DNA of 64,000 nucleotides from Caballeronia telluris (GCF_001544495.1 NZ_FCNZ02000010.1:124001-188000); one strand, 5' to 3'. Shown: positions 43,444-54,867, numbered from the stretch's first letter. Numbers and translations: made by a program. The notes: generated by a model from the sequence alone, not told the origin.

Positions 43444-43806
43444 ATGAACGCATCTATCATCAAACACGGCACGCTTGCCGTCAGCCTATTCGTCGCTGCG
43501 CAATTCGCCTTCGCGCACGCCGTCCCCAAGCAGCAGGACCCGGCGCCCAACTCCACTGTGTCCGCGCCGCAGGAAGTCGCCATCGAATTCGGCGAAGCGC
43601 TGGAGCCGTCGTTCAGCAAGCTGGTTGTCGTCGGTGCGGGCGGCAAGCAGGTGAACACGGCGCCGTCGGCCGTCGATGCCAGCGACAAGAAGCACATGAG
43701 CGTGGCGCTCGGCACGCTCCCGCCGGGGACGTATCGCGTGAACTGGACAGCCGTCGCCGACGACGGCCATCGCACGCAAGGCCACTACAACTTCAAGGTC
43801 AAATGA
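43444..43806 (+). CDS. copC: periplasmic copper-binding protein CopC
   Basis: A 120-residue protein with a signal ending AFAHA, so the mature N terminus is His-Ala, the Cu(II) amino-terminal site of CopC. The C-terminal motif [12 protein letters not shown] supplies the second His. [20 protein letters not shown] is the beta-barrel part. CopC carries Cu(I)/Cu(II) in the periplasm, usually to CopD, which is not in this window. Seven base pairs separate it from the PCuAC gene, so they are one unit. Confidence 0.93.
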   Translation: MNASIIKHGTLAVSLFVAAQFAFAHAVPKQQDPAPNSTVSAPQEVAIEFGEALEPSFSKLVVVGAGGKQVNTAPSAVDASDKKHMSVALGTLPPGTYRVNWTAVADDGHRTQGHYNFKVK

Positions 43807-43813
43807 GACTCGC

Positions 43814-44269
43814 ATGAAAAAAATCGCCGCCCCTTTCACCACGCTCTGCGCGACGCTCGTCGCCGCGCTGCTCGGCGCGCCGCTCGCTCACGCGGCGACG
43901 CTTTCGGTCAGCGACTGCTGGATTCGCTCGATGCCGCCGAACCTGCCGTCGTCGGGCTACTTCACGGTGTCGAACGACGGCGACGCGCCCGCATCGCTCG
44001 TCGGCGCCGAGACGCCCGCGTTCGGTATGGCGATGCTCCACAAGTCGGAAAGCAACGGCAGCACCGCGACGATGTCGCACGTGGCATCGGCGGAAGTGCC
44101 TGCGCACGGCACGCTGCGCTTCGCGCCGAAGGGCTATCACCTGATGCTCGAAGGCGCGGGCAAGCCGCTCCAGGTCGGCTCGACGGTCCCGCTCTCGCTT
44201 TCCTTCGCCGATCACTCGAAGGTCAGCACGACCTGCACCGTGAAGCCCCCCTCCGCGCTCGGTAACTGA
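43814..44269 (+). CDS. PCuAC copper chaperone
   Basis: A 151-residue periplasmic protein with a Sec signal ending AHA. It has the copper motif H(M)x10Mx21Hx[16 protein letters not shown], and [10 protein letters not shown]. It delivers Cu(I) to the CuA/CuB sites of cytochrome oxidase. It follows copC by 7 bp and ends at a bidirectional terminator. Confidence 0.93.
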   Translation: MKKIAAPFTTLCATLVAALLGAPLAHAATLSVSDCWIRSMPPNLPSSGYFTVSNDGDAPASLVGAETPAFGMAMLHKSESNGSTATMSHVASAEVPAHGTLRFAPKGYHLMLEGAGKPLQVGSTVPLSLSFADHSKVSTTCTVKPPSALGN

Positions 44270-44282
44270 TTAGCGACATCGA

Positions 44283-44324
44283 AAAAGAAACGCGCCGCAG
44301 TGTGAACTGCGGCGCGTTTCTTTT
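44283..44324. terminator. bidirectional rho-independent terminator
   Basis: Long perfect arms (AAAAGAAACGCGCCGCAG and its complement) around a 6-nt loop, with T runs in both senses. Serves PCuAC and the convergent penicillin-binding protein. Confidence 0.93.
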
Positions 44325-44352
44325 AGGCGATGCCGGTTGCGGCCCGGACAGT

Positions 44353-46860
44353 CTAGTGCTTGCTGAACAGATCCATGATCTGCTTGCGCTCGTCGGCGTT
44401 CACGTTCGGCGCCTGCATGCCGCCCGGGCCGACTCCGCCCGATGTCGTCGTCACGGCGCCGGCCGGATCGGCCCCGTCCATGCCGATGCTCGCGATGAAG
44501 CCGCTGCCGGGCGTCCGGTCGGCGTAAAAGAGTTCGCCGTCGAAATCGGTGATGCCGTCGGGCTTCGGCATCTGCTGCTGCGGCACGTTGCGCAGCGCGC
44601 GTCCCATGTAATCGACCCAGATCGGCAGCGCGAGCTGCGCACCGAACTCCTTGCTGCCGAGCGACTTCGGCTGGTCGTAGCCCATCCACGCCACCGCCAC
44701 GAGCGAGTGCTGGTAGCCCGCGAACCAGCCGTCCTTCGCGTCGTTGGTCGTGCCGGTCTTGCCTTGCAGGTCGTTACGCTTGAGTGCGTTGGTCGCGGCA
44801 CCCGTGCCTTGCGTCGCGACCGTGTGCAGCAGGCTGTTCATCATGTACGCGTTGCGCGGCTCGAGCGTCTGCGGCGCGTTGCGGCCGGCCGTCAGCGGGT
44901 CGGCGCGCGAGATCACCGTGCCGCGCGCATCAGCGACTTCGGCGATCAGGTACGGATTGATGCGATAACCGCCGTTCGCGAACACCGAATACGCGCCGGA
45001 AAGCTGCAGCGGCGTGACGAGCCCGGCGCCGAGCGCGAGCGGCAGATACGGCGGCGTCTTTTCGACGTCGAAACCGAAGTTCTTCGTGACGAACTCCTGC
45101 GCGTAAGCCGTGCCGATGTACGACAGGATACGGATCGACACGAGGTTCTTCGAACGCTGCAAACCCGTGCGCATCGACATCGGGCCGTCGGGCTGGTCGT
45201 CGTCCTTCGGCTCCCACGCCTGGCCGCCGGGTGTCGTCGGCGGGAAATAGAGCGGCGCGTCGTTGATGATCGTCGCCGGTCCGAGGCCCTTGTCGAGCGC
45301 CGCCGAGTAGATGAACGGCTTGAAGCTCGAACCCGGCTGGCGCCACGCCTGCGTCACGTGGTTGAACTTGTTCTTGTTGAAGTCGAAGCCGCCGACAAGC
45401 GCGCGAATCGCGCCGTCCTGCGGCACGAGCGAGACGAGCGCGCCTTCCACTTGCGGCAATTGCGTGATCTGCCAGTTGTCCTTCGCGTCCTTCGTCAGGC
45501 GCACGATCGAACCGGGCTTGATGCGCAAGGCCGCAGCCGCATTGCTGCGCAGCGCGGGCGCGGCGAAGCGCAGGCCGTCCCCGGCGATGTTCGCGGTCTC
45601 GCCGCCGACGAACTGCGCGCTCACCTGCTTCGGGCTCACGGCCGTCACGACCGCAGACTCCAGATCGCCGTCGTCCGGGTGATCGACGAGCGCATCCTCG
45701 ATGGCCTGCTCGCGGTCGTCGTCGTCCTTCGGCAGATTCACGAAGCCTTCCGGCCCGCGATAGCCGTGGCGCCGCTCGTAATCCATGATGCCCTTTCGCA
45801 CCGCGCGATAGGCGGCGTCCTGATCGGCGGAATCGATGGTCGTCGTGACCGTGAGGCCACGCGTGTAGGTCTCTTCCTTGTACTGCGCGTACATCATCTG
45901 CCGGACCATTTCCGCGACGTATTCCGCATGCACGCCGTACTCGGTGCCGGTGGATTTCGTGTGGATGTCCTCGACGACGGCTTGGTCGTACTGCTCGCGC
46001 GTGATGTAGTTCAGGTCGAGCATGCGCTTCAGGATGTACTGCTGGCGGATCTTCGCGCGCTTCGGATTGACGACCGGGTTATACGCGGACGGCGCCTTCG
46101 GCAGGCCCGCGAGCATCGCGGCCTGCGCGAGCGTGATGTCCTTCAGGTCGCGGCCGAAGTAGACGCGCGCCGCGGCCGAGAAGCCGTAGGCGCGCTCGCC
46201 CAGATAGATCTGGTTCATGTACAGCTCGAGAATCTGGTCCTTCGTCAGCGCGCGCTCGATTTTGTACGCAAGCAGCATTTCATAGATCTTGCGCGTGTAG
46301 GTCTTTTCGCTCGACAGGAAGAAGTTGCGCGCGACCTGCATCGTGATCGTGCTCGCGCCCTGCGATGCGCCGCCATGCATCACGTCGCTCACGCCCGCGC
46401 GCAGGATGCCGAGAAAGTCGACGCCGCCGTGATCGTAGAAACGGTAGTCCTCGATCGCGAGGACCGCCTTCTTCATCTGGTCGGGAATATCCTGGAAGCG
46501 CGCGAGCGACCGCCGTTCCTCGCCGAATTCGCCGATCAGCACGTGATCGGCGGTATAGACGCGCAGCGGCACTTTCGGCCGATAATCGGTGAGCGCGTCG
46601 AGCGAGGGCAGGTTCGGTCCCATCACGACGAGCGCATAGCCGATGATGAGCGCGCCGATCACGCCCGCGAGCGCGAACAGCCCCGCAAACCACAATGCGA
46701 TGCGCGCGAAGAACGAGCGCCCTTCGGGTTCGTCGCGATAGCGGCCGTCGTTGCGGTCTTTGCGGTCATTGCGGTCGTCGTCGTGACGGTTGCCGTCGCC
46801 GATGTAATGCCGGACGTCGCGTGAAGGGTTCGAGGAATTCGGTCGTTTGATGATTGGCAT
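44353..46860 (-). CDS. mrcA: class A penicillin-binding protein (PBP1A type)
   Basis: An 835-residue bifunctional peptidoglycan synthase. The N-terminal cytoplasmic tail (residues 1-48) is unusual, full of Asp, Arg and Asn repeats. One helix (about 53-80) follows. The glycosyltransferase domain has IEDYRFYDHGGVDFLG (catalytic Glu137), QGASTITMQVARN and RKIYEMLLAYKIERALTK. After an OB-like insert (about 335-475) the transpeptidase has the serine motif SSFK (Ser511), and KTGTT near residue 690. No pil or cyaY genes, which often neighbour the main mrcA of Burkholderia, are next to it, so a second paralogue is possible. Confidence 0.93.
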   Translation of the reverse strand: MPIIKRPNSSNPSRDVRHYIGDGNRHDDDRNDRKDRNDGRYRDEPEGRSFFARIALWFAGLFALAGVIGALIIGYALVVMGPNLPSLDALTDYRPKVPLRVYTADHVLIGEFGEERRSLARFQDIPDQMKKAVLAIEDYRFYDHGGVDFLGILRAGVSDVMHGGASQGASTITMQVARNFFLSSEKTYTRKIYEMLLAYKIERALTKDQILELYMNQIYLGERAYGFSAAARVYFGRDLKDITLAQAAMLAGLPKAPSAYNPVVNPKRAKIRQQYILKRMLDLNYITREQYDQAVVEDIHTKSTGTEYGVHAEYVAEMVRQMMYAQYKEETYTRGLTVTTTIDSADQDAAYRAVRKGIMDYERRHGYRGPEGFVNLPKDDDDREQAIEDALVDHPDDGDLESAVVTAVSPKQVSAQFVGGETANIAGDGLRFAAPALRSNAAAALRIKPGSIVRLTKDAKDNWQITQLPQVEGALVSLVPQDGAIRALVGGFDFNKNKFNHVTQAWRQPGSSFKPFIYSAALDKGLGPATIINDAPLYFPPTTPGGQAWEPKDDDQPDGPMSMRTGLQRSKNLVSIRILSYIGTAYAQEFVTKNFGFDVEKTPPYLPLALGAGLVTPLQLSGAYSVFANGGYRINPYLIAEVADARGTVISRADPLTAGRNAPQTLEPRNAYMMNSLLHTVATQGTGAATNALKRNDLQGKTGTTNDAKDGWFAGYQHSLVAVAWMGYDQPKSLGSKEFGAQLALPIWVDYMGRALRNVPQQQMPKPDGITDFDGELFYADRTPGSGFIASIGMDGADPAGAVTTTSGGVGPGGMQAPNVNADERKQIMDLFSKH

Positions 46861-47437
46861 GACTTCGATGGTTCGGCGCGTGACCCGGACGCATGGCCTG
46901 GTCGGCTGCGCCGGTTGACTGAATCAGTCACGTGAGTGGTCGCGTGAGGCTCGCGGCTGGTGGCCGCGCGCCACGATGAACCGGACCGCGCGAGCGATGT
47001 GTGCCGGCACGGGCCGGGCGGCATGGCTCGGACGTTCGGGACGCGCACGGCGGCAAAGCGCCTGTTCGGCTGCACGCGCAGGGTAACAGCGTATTTTAAA
47101 GAATTCGAGCTCACTTCCCCGCGAGACGCCCGATTTTTTTGTAAGTGAATCACGCCGACGGTACGCGTGCGCACGGACAGTTACCCACAGAAACTGTTGA
47201 GAGCGCTGTGGACAACCGTATGAGAAAATCGCCAAGTCATTGAGCGCGCGCCACTTTTGGCGTGTGCCGCGATTTCGGTTCGAACCCGCCGGACCACCCG
47301 CACGGAAGCACAAAACGATATGATGGATGCGTCGGGCTGCGTCGTTAAGAGGTAGAACGAACGCGGCCGGCGAGCCGTCTTGCGGTAACTTTGTCGCATC
47401 GCTTCTTTGCAATCGCCTTACTGTTTGCGAGCCGCTC
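46861..47437. other. long intergenic region with DnaA-box-like sites
   Basis: A 577 bp gap between divergent genes. It has short AT-rich patches near 47090 and two DnaA-box-like nonamers at 47181 and 47207 facing each other. No gene with a good ribosome site. It must hold promoters for the penicillin-binding protein and the RHH-like gene. Confidence 0.4.
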
Positions 47438-47863
47438 ATGTCTACCAAACCCAGCGAACGCATCGTTGTTTTCGTGACACCCGCGCAGAAACTCGCCATC
47501 AGCAACACTGCCGAGGGACTCGGCATCAGCGTGAGCGAACTCATGCGGCGGGCCGTCCTGAATTTCAATGCCACGAGCGAGCAGATCAAGGTGGCCGGTC
47601 TCGTCGAGCGCCTGCGCGCGCCGAAAACACCCGATGCGCTGAACGTCGCGTTGCGTCACGTCGCGGAAAAAGCCGCGGCGCGCGAAGCGAAGACCGCCGC
47701 GGTGAATGCGTCGCAGAATGCAGCCGCCGCGCACAAGGCGGCGCTGGCGAAGGCGCAGCCCGAAGCCGAATCGCCGCACTCCACTGAACCGGCCGACCCC
47801 GGCGACTCCGATTCCGACGAAGGCGAAGGCGCGTCCCTCACGGGCGGCCATTCGGAGCAATGA
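47438..47863 (+). CDS. hypothetical protein, possible ribbon-helix-helix type
   Basis: A 141-residue protein starting MSTKPSERIVVFVTPAQKLA. The first 60 residues (a beta strand, then AEGLGISVSELMRRAVLNF) resemble a ribbon-helix-helix DNA-binding fold; the C-terminal half is Ala/Lys-rich and then acidic and disordered. No family named. It may be a small DNA-binding regulator; uncertain. Confidence 0.6.
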   Translation: MSTKPSERIVVFVTPAQKLAISNTAEGLGISVSELMRRAVLNFNATSEQIKVAGLVERLRAPKTPDALNVALRHVAEKAAAREAKTAAVNASQNAAAAHKAALAKAQPEAESPHSTEPADPGDSDSDEGEGASLTGGHSEQ

Positions 47864-48139
47864 ACGTCGGTGTCATGTGCCAGGACACGAAACGCATCGG
47901 CACGCGACCCAGGACGAGACCGGGCATCACGCAGAAATACGTCATCGCGGCGAGATACAGGACGTAGAACACGGCCGCCGCGCGAAGTTCGGCCGTTCCA
48001 CCAATAACGCGCCGATCTCGCGCTGACAGAGACCGCGCCCCACGACCCCGACCCAAAGCGCATCGAGCGCGAGAAACACGACGGCCCCGACCGCGAACGC
48101 TACGACGAGCACCTTCGACTCGACGTTCCGCTGGCTCAT
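47838..48139 (-). pseudogene. DUF2177 membrane protein, frameshifted and truncated
   Basis: Read on the minus strand, a protein starting MSQRNVESKVLVVAFAVGAV with LDALWVGVVGRGL and REIGALLVERPNFA; then the frame shifts by an extra CG pair at about 47981-47990 and continues AAAVFYVLYLAAMTYFCVMP in another frame before running out. Together they are the first half of a DUF2177 membrane protein. The second half is replaced by unrelated sequence (VLGRVPMRFVSW...). Confidence 0.72.
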
Positions 48140-48409
48140 CCGATGGCGTTCGATGGCGCCTACGCGGCTTTCCGCGTCGCGCCTGCCGTTACATTCCTTA
48201 ACGCTGCGCGCCCGGTCGATTAAGACCCGCTTAAGCTGCATCGTGCTCTAATAGACGACGCGAGAAACAGCATCCGACCCAGGCTGCGCGTCTTATTGAA
48301 GCTTGTGCTTGCAATCCGCGCGCCCGGCCCGAACTTACGTGGCGCGGATCGCGCACGAGCGCCGCGTGGCAGCCTCGGGCGATCCGCCGCCTTCATCAAG
48401 GAGAAACAC

Positions 48410-49090
48410 ATGTCGCTTTTGGATTCCATCACGCGCACCGTCAAGGGTCTGCTGAACGACGCCGCGGACACGATGCAGGACCCGTCGCGCGACTCGCGCC
48501 AGATCGTGCGCGAACTCGACGACAGCATCGCGAAGGCGGAAAACGCGCTGATCGAGATTGAGGCGCAGGTCGCGACCCAGCAAAGCAAGCGCGACGTCGC
48601 CGCCGACAAGGCGAAGAAGTACGAAGACGGCGCAAAGCGCGCGCTGCAAACGGGCGACGAAGGGCTCGCCCGCGAGGCGCTCGCCGCGCAGGCGAATGCG
48701 GAAACCGAGCGCGACGCGCTCGCCGGAGAGCTTGCCACGCTCGAACCGTCGGTCGATCATCTGAAGCAACAGATCGCCGACATGCGCCAACGCCGCAACG
48801 ACCTGAACGCGCGCTCCAACATCCTGCAGGCGAAGCAGCAGATCGCCCAGGCAAAGGACGTCGCGGCGACCGCACTCGGCGGCATCGGCGGGAAAAATCT
48901 GTCGGAGGATTTCCAGAAGCTCGAAGACAAGGTGCAACTCGCGAACGCCCGCTCGGACGCTCGCCTGAATTCCGCCGACCAGAAGTCCGGCAAGGCGCTC
49001 GACGACAAGCTCGCGGCGCTCAACCGCGGCCCGTCGGTCGAGGACCGGCTGGAAGCGCTGAAGAAACAGTTGAACTCGCCGTCGCAGTAA
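48410..49090 (+). CDS. PspA/IM30 family envelope-stress protein
   Basis: A 226-residue, highly charged, coiled-coil protein starting MSLLDSITRTVKGLLNDAAD; the N terminus is amphipathic and can dock on membranes. The coiled coil runs from about residue 30 to 150 (RELDDSIAKAENALIEIEAQ). PspA proteins stabilise damaged inner membrane. An AAGGAG site lies 6 bp upstream. The next gene, 121 bp downstream, encodes a membrane TPR protein and may belong to the same unit. Confidence 0.9.
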   Translation: MSLLDSITRTVKGLLNDAADTMQDPSRDSRQIVRELDDSIAKAENALIEIEAQVATQQSKRDVAADKAKKYEDGAKRALQTGDEGLAREALAAQANAETERDALAGELATLEPSVDHLKQQIADMRQRRNDLNARSNILQAKQQIAQAKDVAATALGGIGGKNLSEDFQKLEDKVQLANARSDARLNSADQKSGKALDDKLAALNRGPSVEDRLEALKKQLNSPSQ

Positions 49091-49211
49091 GCTCGACGAG
49101 GCTGTACCGGGCGGCGCGCGGCGAACTTATCGGCTCGGCGCGCGTCGCACTGGAATGTGTCATCGATTGGGATCGACAGGAGGCGGGCGTTCATCGCGCC
49201 CGGCCCGCATC
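49091..49211. other. spacer between pspA-like and TPR genes
   Basis: A 121 bp gap without a terminator hairpin; the two genes could be one transcript. Confidence 0.3.
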
Positions 49212-50417
49212 ATGAAAAAATATTTGACGGCTGTCGCGGCGTCGCTGCTGTTCGTCGCTTCTGCGGCGTTCGCGGTGCCGACCGCCCAGCAGATCGAGCA
49301 GGCGATGTCGCAGGGCAACTGGCAGAAAGCCGACGCCGGTCTGACCGAAGTCCTGCAGGCGCATCCGAACAATGCGCACGCGCATTATCTCTATGCGCAG
49401 GTGCTCGATCGCGAGGGCCGCTACGACGACGCCCTCTCCCATCTGCGGCAGGCGAAGTCGCTCGATCCGCAACTCAAGTTCACCGACCCGATGCGTTTCG
49501 CGGCCACCGAAGCGCGCATTCGCGGCGACGCGAATCGCGCGAACGTCGTCGCCAACGTGCCCGGCGGCGGGCAGCAGGCGAACCAGACCGGCTCGGTCGC
49601 GCAAAATCCGTTCAACCCGGCGCCCGTGCCGGCGCCGGTGCAGGAAAAACATGGGCCGTCGGTCGGCGCGTGGGTCGGCTTCGCCGTGCTGTTCGCGGCC
49701 ATCGCGCTCGTGTTGCGCTGGGGTCTGCGCCGCGCCCGCGCGCGCGACGACGGCCGCGCCAACGACGATCGCCGCACGCAATTGAAGCGCGCGACCGAAC
49801 TGCTCAACGACGTGCGCACGCTCAAGCTCGATGTGCGGCTGTCCACAGCGCCCGGGCACGAAGCGCTGCTGAAGGACGTCGAGGGCGTCGAGACGCAATT
49901 GCGCGAACTGGTCGAAGCGCTGTCGAATGCGAAGAACCCGGTGCCGCCGTATCAGGTCGAGGACCTCGCCAACCGCGTCGAGAGCCTGAAAGCGCGCGCG
50001 GAAGGACGGCCGGATCCCAATGCCGCGAATGCCGCTGCGGCTTCAGCACGCGAAGGCGACTCCGTGTACGCGCAGGAAGCCGAGCGTTTCGGACGCAACC
50101 AGCAAGGGCCCTATCCGCCGCAGCAGCCTTATCCGCAGCAACAAGGGCCCGTCATCATCCAGCAGGGCGGCGGCGGTTTTGGCGGCGGCATGGGTGGATT
50201 GCTGACGGGCGTGCTGCTCGGCGAAGCGCTGTCGCACGGGCGTGACCGGGTGATTGAGCGCCCGGCGCCCGACAACACGTTCGGCAACGGCGGAGGCAAT
50301 GGCGGCAGCGACGGCGGCGGACTCGACTTCGGCAATGGCTCGAACGACTGGAACGACGGCGGTGGCGGCGGCGGCGTGGATCTCGGCAACAACGATGACA
50401 ACTGGCGCGATACCTGA
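49212..50417 (+). CDS. TPR-repeat membrane protein with glycine-rich tail
   Basis: A 401-residue protein. Start MKKYLTAVAASLLFVASAAFA (ATG at 49212, signal peptide). The periplasmic part has TPR-like helices (QIEQAMSQGNWQKADAGLTE, AHAHYLYAQVLDREGRYDDA). A transmembrane helix (about 157-180, VGAWVGFAVLFAAIALVLRW) follows, then a cytosolic helical region and a tail of Gln/Pro and Gly repeats (QQGGGGFGGGMGGLLTG, NGGGNGGSDGGG) with Asn/Asp. It follows the PspA gene and is probably a partner. The Gly-rich stretch is predicted disordered. Function unknown. Confidence 0.85.
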   Translation: MKKYLTAVAASLLFVASAAFAVPTAQQIEQAMSQGNWQKADAGLTEVLQAHPNNAHAHYLYAQVLDREGRYDDALSHLRQAKSLDPQLKFTDPMRFAATEARIRGDANRANVVANVPGGGQQANQTGSVAQNPFNPAPVPAPVQEKHGPSVGAWVGFAVLFAAIALVLRWGLRRARARDDGRANDDRRTQLKRATELLNDVRTLKLDVRLSTAPGHEALLKDVEGVETQLRELVEALSNAKNPVPPYQVEDLANRVESLKARAEGRPDPNAANAAAASAREGDSVYAQEAERFGRNQQGPYPPQQPYPQQQGPVIIQQGGGGFGGGMGGLLTGVLLGEALSHGRDRVIERPAPDNTFGNGGGNGGSDGGGLDFGNGSNDWNDGGGGGGVDLGNNDDNWRDT

Positions 50418-50446
50418 TTCGGATTCGCCGACGTTGGTAGATAAGC

Positions 50447-50478
50447 AAAAGGCTCCGGTGTGATGACCGGAGCCTTTT
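50447..50478. terminator. bidirectional rho-independent terminator
   Basis: Arms AAAAGGCTCCGG and CCGGAGCCTTTT around an 8-nt loop, with a T run, 30 bp after the TPR protein stop. Confidence 0.92.
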
Positions 50479-50501
50479 TCATTGTTGCGTCAGTTCGCGC
50501 T

Positions 50502-50621
50502 TCAACCGCCGCCGAGAAAGCGCAACAGCGCCCACAGAAACTTGAAGAACCCGACGATGAACTCCCACACGCGCTCCAACTGGTCCCAACCCGCAACGCG
50601 CACGATGGCGTGAAGAATCAT
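50502..50621 (-). CDS. 39-residue hydrophobic small protein
   Basis: A short frame on the minus strand beginning MILHAIVRVAGWDQLERVWE and ending in a Phe/Leu-rich helix and GGG. Its stop is 24 bp before the bidirectional terminator, which supports transcription in this direction. The ribosome site is weak. It looks like a membrane peptide of Burkholderia type; unverified. Confidence 0.4.
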   Translation of the reverse strand: MILHAIVRVAGWDQLERVWEFIVGFFKFLWALLRFLGGG

Positions 50622-50764
50622 GTCGCTGGGCGCAGGCAGGGTCGGGCTGGCGTGGCTGTTTCGTTCATCGTTCGGAAGGCGCTTGCGTCAATGGAAAAGC
50701 GGGACATGCCGCAGGGGCATCCCCCAGCGGCAGCCCCGCATGATAACGCGTCGAACGCCCTCGC

Positions 50765-52975
<2,211 letters not shown>

Positions 52976-53275
52976 GAGGTGGTGTTTCTCGGTAATGGTG
53001 ATGCGCCGCGTTGAAATGTCGATCGGTGCGGACGTTGGGCAGCCTCGTGCGGCTCCGAGCGGTCGAGTTAAGCAGGTTACGTGCCCGGGGTCGCTTGTGC
53101 TTCTTGCAACGGCTCTTGGGAAAGCGAGTTCCACATAAGCACAGAAACATCAAAACGGTGTAAACCTCAACGCACCCCGCTGTAAAACGTACACGTATCG
53201 CGCGCGCAAGTGCGCACAGGAACGAAACCCGCGACGCGCCCTGCGAAACAAGACAACCCCTCAAGGAGAAAGCGC
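52976..53275. other. divergent promoter region, glgX and DUF2252
   Basis: A 300 bp region between divergently transcribed genes; several AT-rich stretches, for example near 53140-53200, should hold the two promoters. No gene or clean operator seen. Confidence 0.4.
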
Positions 53276-54685
53276 TTGCCGACCCCAGCCAGCTCGACGA
53301 AGGATTCCCCGTCCAACCGGCATGCAGCGGGCGGAACCGCTGACGAAAGCCGCGCGACCGGCCGGTCCCTGCGCGATGCCGTCTCATTCGACGCTCACGC
53401 CGACTGGCACCCCGCCCCCGGCCGCCCCGACCCGGTCGAACGCGTGCTCGCCGTCAACGCGGGCCGCCAGGAGCGGCTGATTCCGCTGCGCATGGCGCGC
53501 ATGGCCGAATCTCCGTTCGCGTTCCTGCGCGGCTCGGCGACCGTGATGGCGTGGGATCTCGCGCAGTCACCGTCGATCGGCCACAACGTGATGATCGACG
53601 GCGACGCGCACGTCAGCAACTTCGGCCTCTTTCGCACGCCGCGCCAGGATGTCGTGTTCGACCTGAACGATTTCGACGAAACCCTCGTCGCGCCCTGGGA
53701 GTGGGACCTCAAGCGGCTCACGGCGAGCATCAACGTGGCGGCGCGCGAAAACGGCGTCGACGCCGAAGGCCGCGCCCGCGCGGTGCGCTCGGCCTGTGCC
53801 GCTTACCGCACGACGATGGCCGAACTCGCGCAGGTGAGCCCCTACGACCTCTGGCAGATGCGCTCGTACGCAAGCGCCACGCACATCGACGCCCCGACGC
53901 ACCTGAACGCGGCCGAGCGCGCGACCATCGAAAAAACGGTCGAGCGCGCGATGAAGCGCTCCCACGCGACGATGCTCGCGAAAGTCGCGGAGCCGGCGGG
54001 CAAGAGTTGGCGCTTCAAGGACGATCCGCCGATCCTCACGAAGCTCGACGCCGCCGAGCGCAATCACGTCGTCGACGGGCTGAAGGCGTATCTGCTGACC
54101 ATCGCGGGCGAATGGCGCATGATGCTCGAGCGCTACGACGTGGCGGACGTCGCGCATCGCGTGGTGGGCGTGGGCAGCGTCGGCACGCGCGCGTATCTCG
54201 TGCTCTTGATCGGCCGCGCGCTCGGCGACCCGCTTTTCATCCAGGTGAAGGAAGGCATCGTGCCGGCGGCGGCGCCCTTCGTGCCGCCGCTCGACGAGCC
54301 GTTCCGCCATCAGGGACGCCGCGTCGTGCACGGACAGCGCCTCTTGCAGAGTTCGTCGGATGCGCTGCTCGGCTGGACGACCATCTCGGGCCGCGACTTC
54401 TACGTGCGGCAAATGAAGGACATGCGCGGCTCGATTCCGGTCGACTGGCTGCACGGCGCGACCTTCGACTTCTACGCGTGGTGTCTCGGCCTGCTGCTCG
54501 CGCGCGCCCATGCCCGCACCGGCGACGCCGCGCTCATCGCCGGCTATTGCGGCAGTTCCGACAAGCTCGATGCCGCCTATGCCGGGTGGGCCGAGCGCTA
54601 CGGCACGCAGACGGTCGCCGACCACGCGGCGTTCGTCGCGGCGATCGCGAAGGGGCGCATCGTGGCGGCGGTGCTGGAGAAGTAG
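53276..54685 (+). CDS. DUF2252 domain-containing protein
   Basis: A 469-residue protein with a TTG start at 53276 supported by AAGGAG at 53263-53268 (7 bp spacing); no ATG or GTG near the start fits the family. Motifs: MIDGDAHVSNFGLFRTPRQD and VFDLNDFDETLVAPWEWDLK, a kinase-like fold found in the DUF2252 family, then GVGSVGTRAYLVLLIGRALG and a C-terminal GATFDFYAWCLGLLLARAHA. Function of the family is unsettled; an aminoglycoside-phosphotransferase-like fold is likely. No partner gene is clear. Confidence 0.88.
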   Translation: MPTPASSTKDSPSNRHAAGGTADESRATGRSLRDAVSFDAHADWHPAPGRPDPVERVLAVNAGRQERLIPLRMARMAESPFAFLRGSATVMAWDLAQSPSIGHNVMIDGDAHVSNFGLFRTPRQDVVFDLNDFDETLVAPWEWDLKRLTASINVAARENGVDAEGRARAVRSACAAYRTTMAELAQVSPYDLWQMRSYASATHIDAPTHLNAAERATIEKTVERAMKRSHATMLAKVAEPAGKSWRFKDDPPILTKLDAAERNHVVDGLKAYLLTIAGEWRMMLERYDVADVAHRVVGVGSVGTRAYLVLLIGRALGDPLFIQVKEGIVPAAAPFVPPLDEPFRHQGRRVVHGQRLLQSSSDALLGWTTISGRDFYVRQMKDMRGSIPVDWLHGATFDFYAWCLGLLLARAHARTGDAALIAGYCGSSDKLDAAYAGWAERYGTQTVADHAAFVAAIAKGRIVAAVLEK

Positions 54686-54867
54686 CCGCGTCCGGATCAC
54701 CGGCCCGGAAAAAACCGCGCACGCCATGTAAATCGAGCGGCTATCATTGCTCCGAAGACCCGAGCGAATGAACGAGTCCGAGGAATAATTACCCGCTCTA
54801 TCATTGGCACGGCCCTTGCGGCCCGCTCGTGCCGATCCAAGCGAACTTTTACTGGAGGAAGCCGCGC

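Noticed and set aside
44302..46824. Plus-strand open frame of 840 codons across the penicillin-binding protein
   Set aside because: Antisense shadow with no recognisable motif.
48298..48330. Sigma-54 promoter ahead of the pspA-like gene
   Set aside because: The GC and TTGC elements do not match the -24/-12 consensus or spacing.
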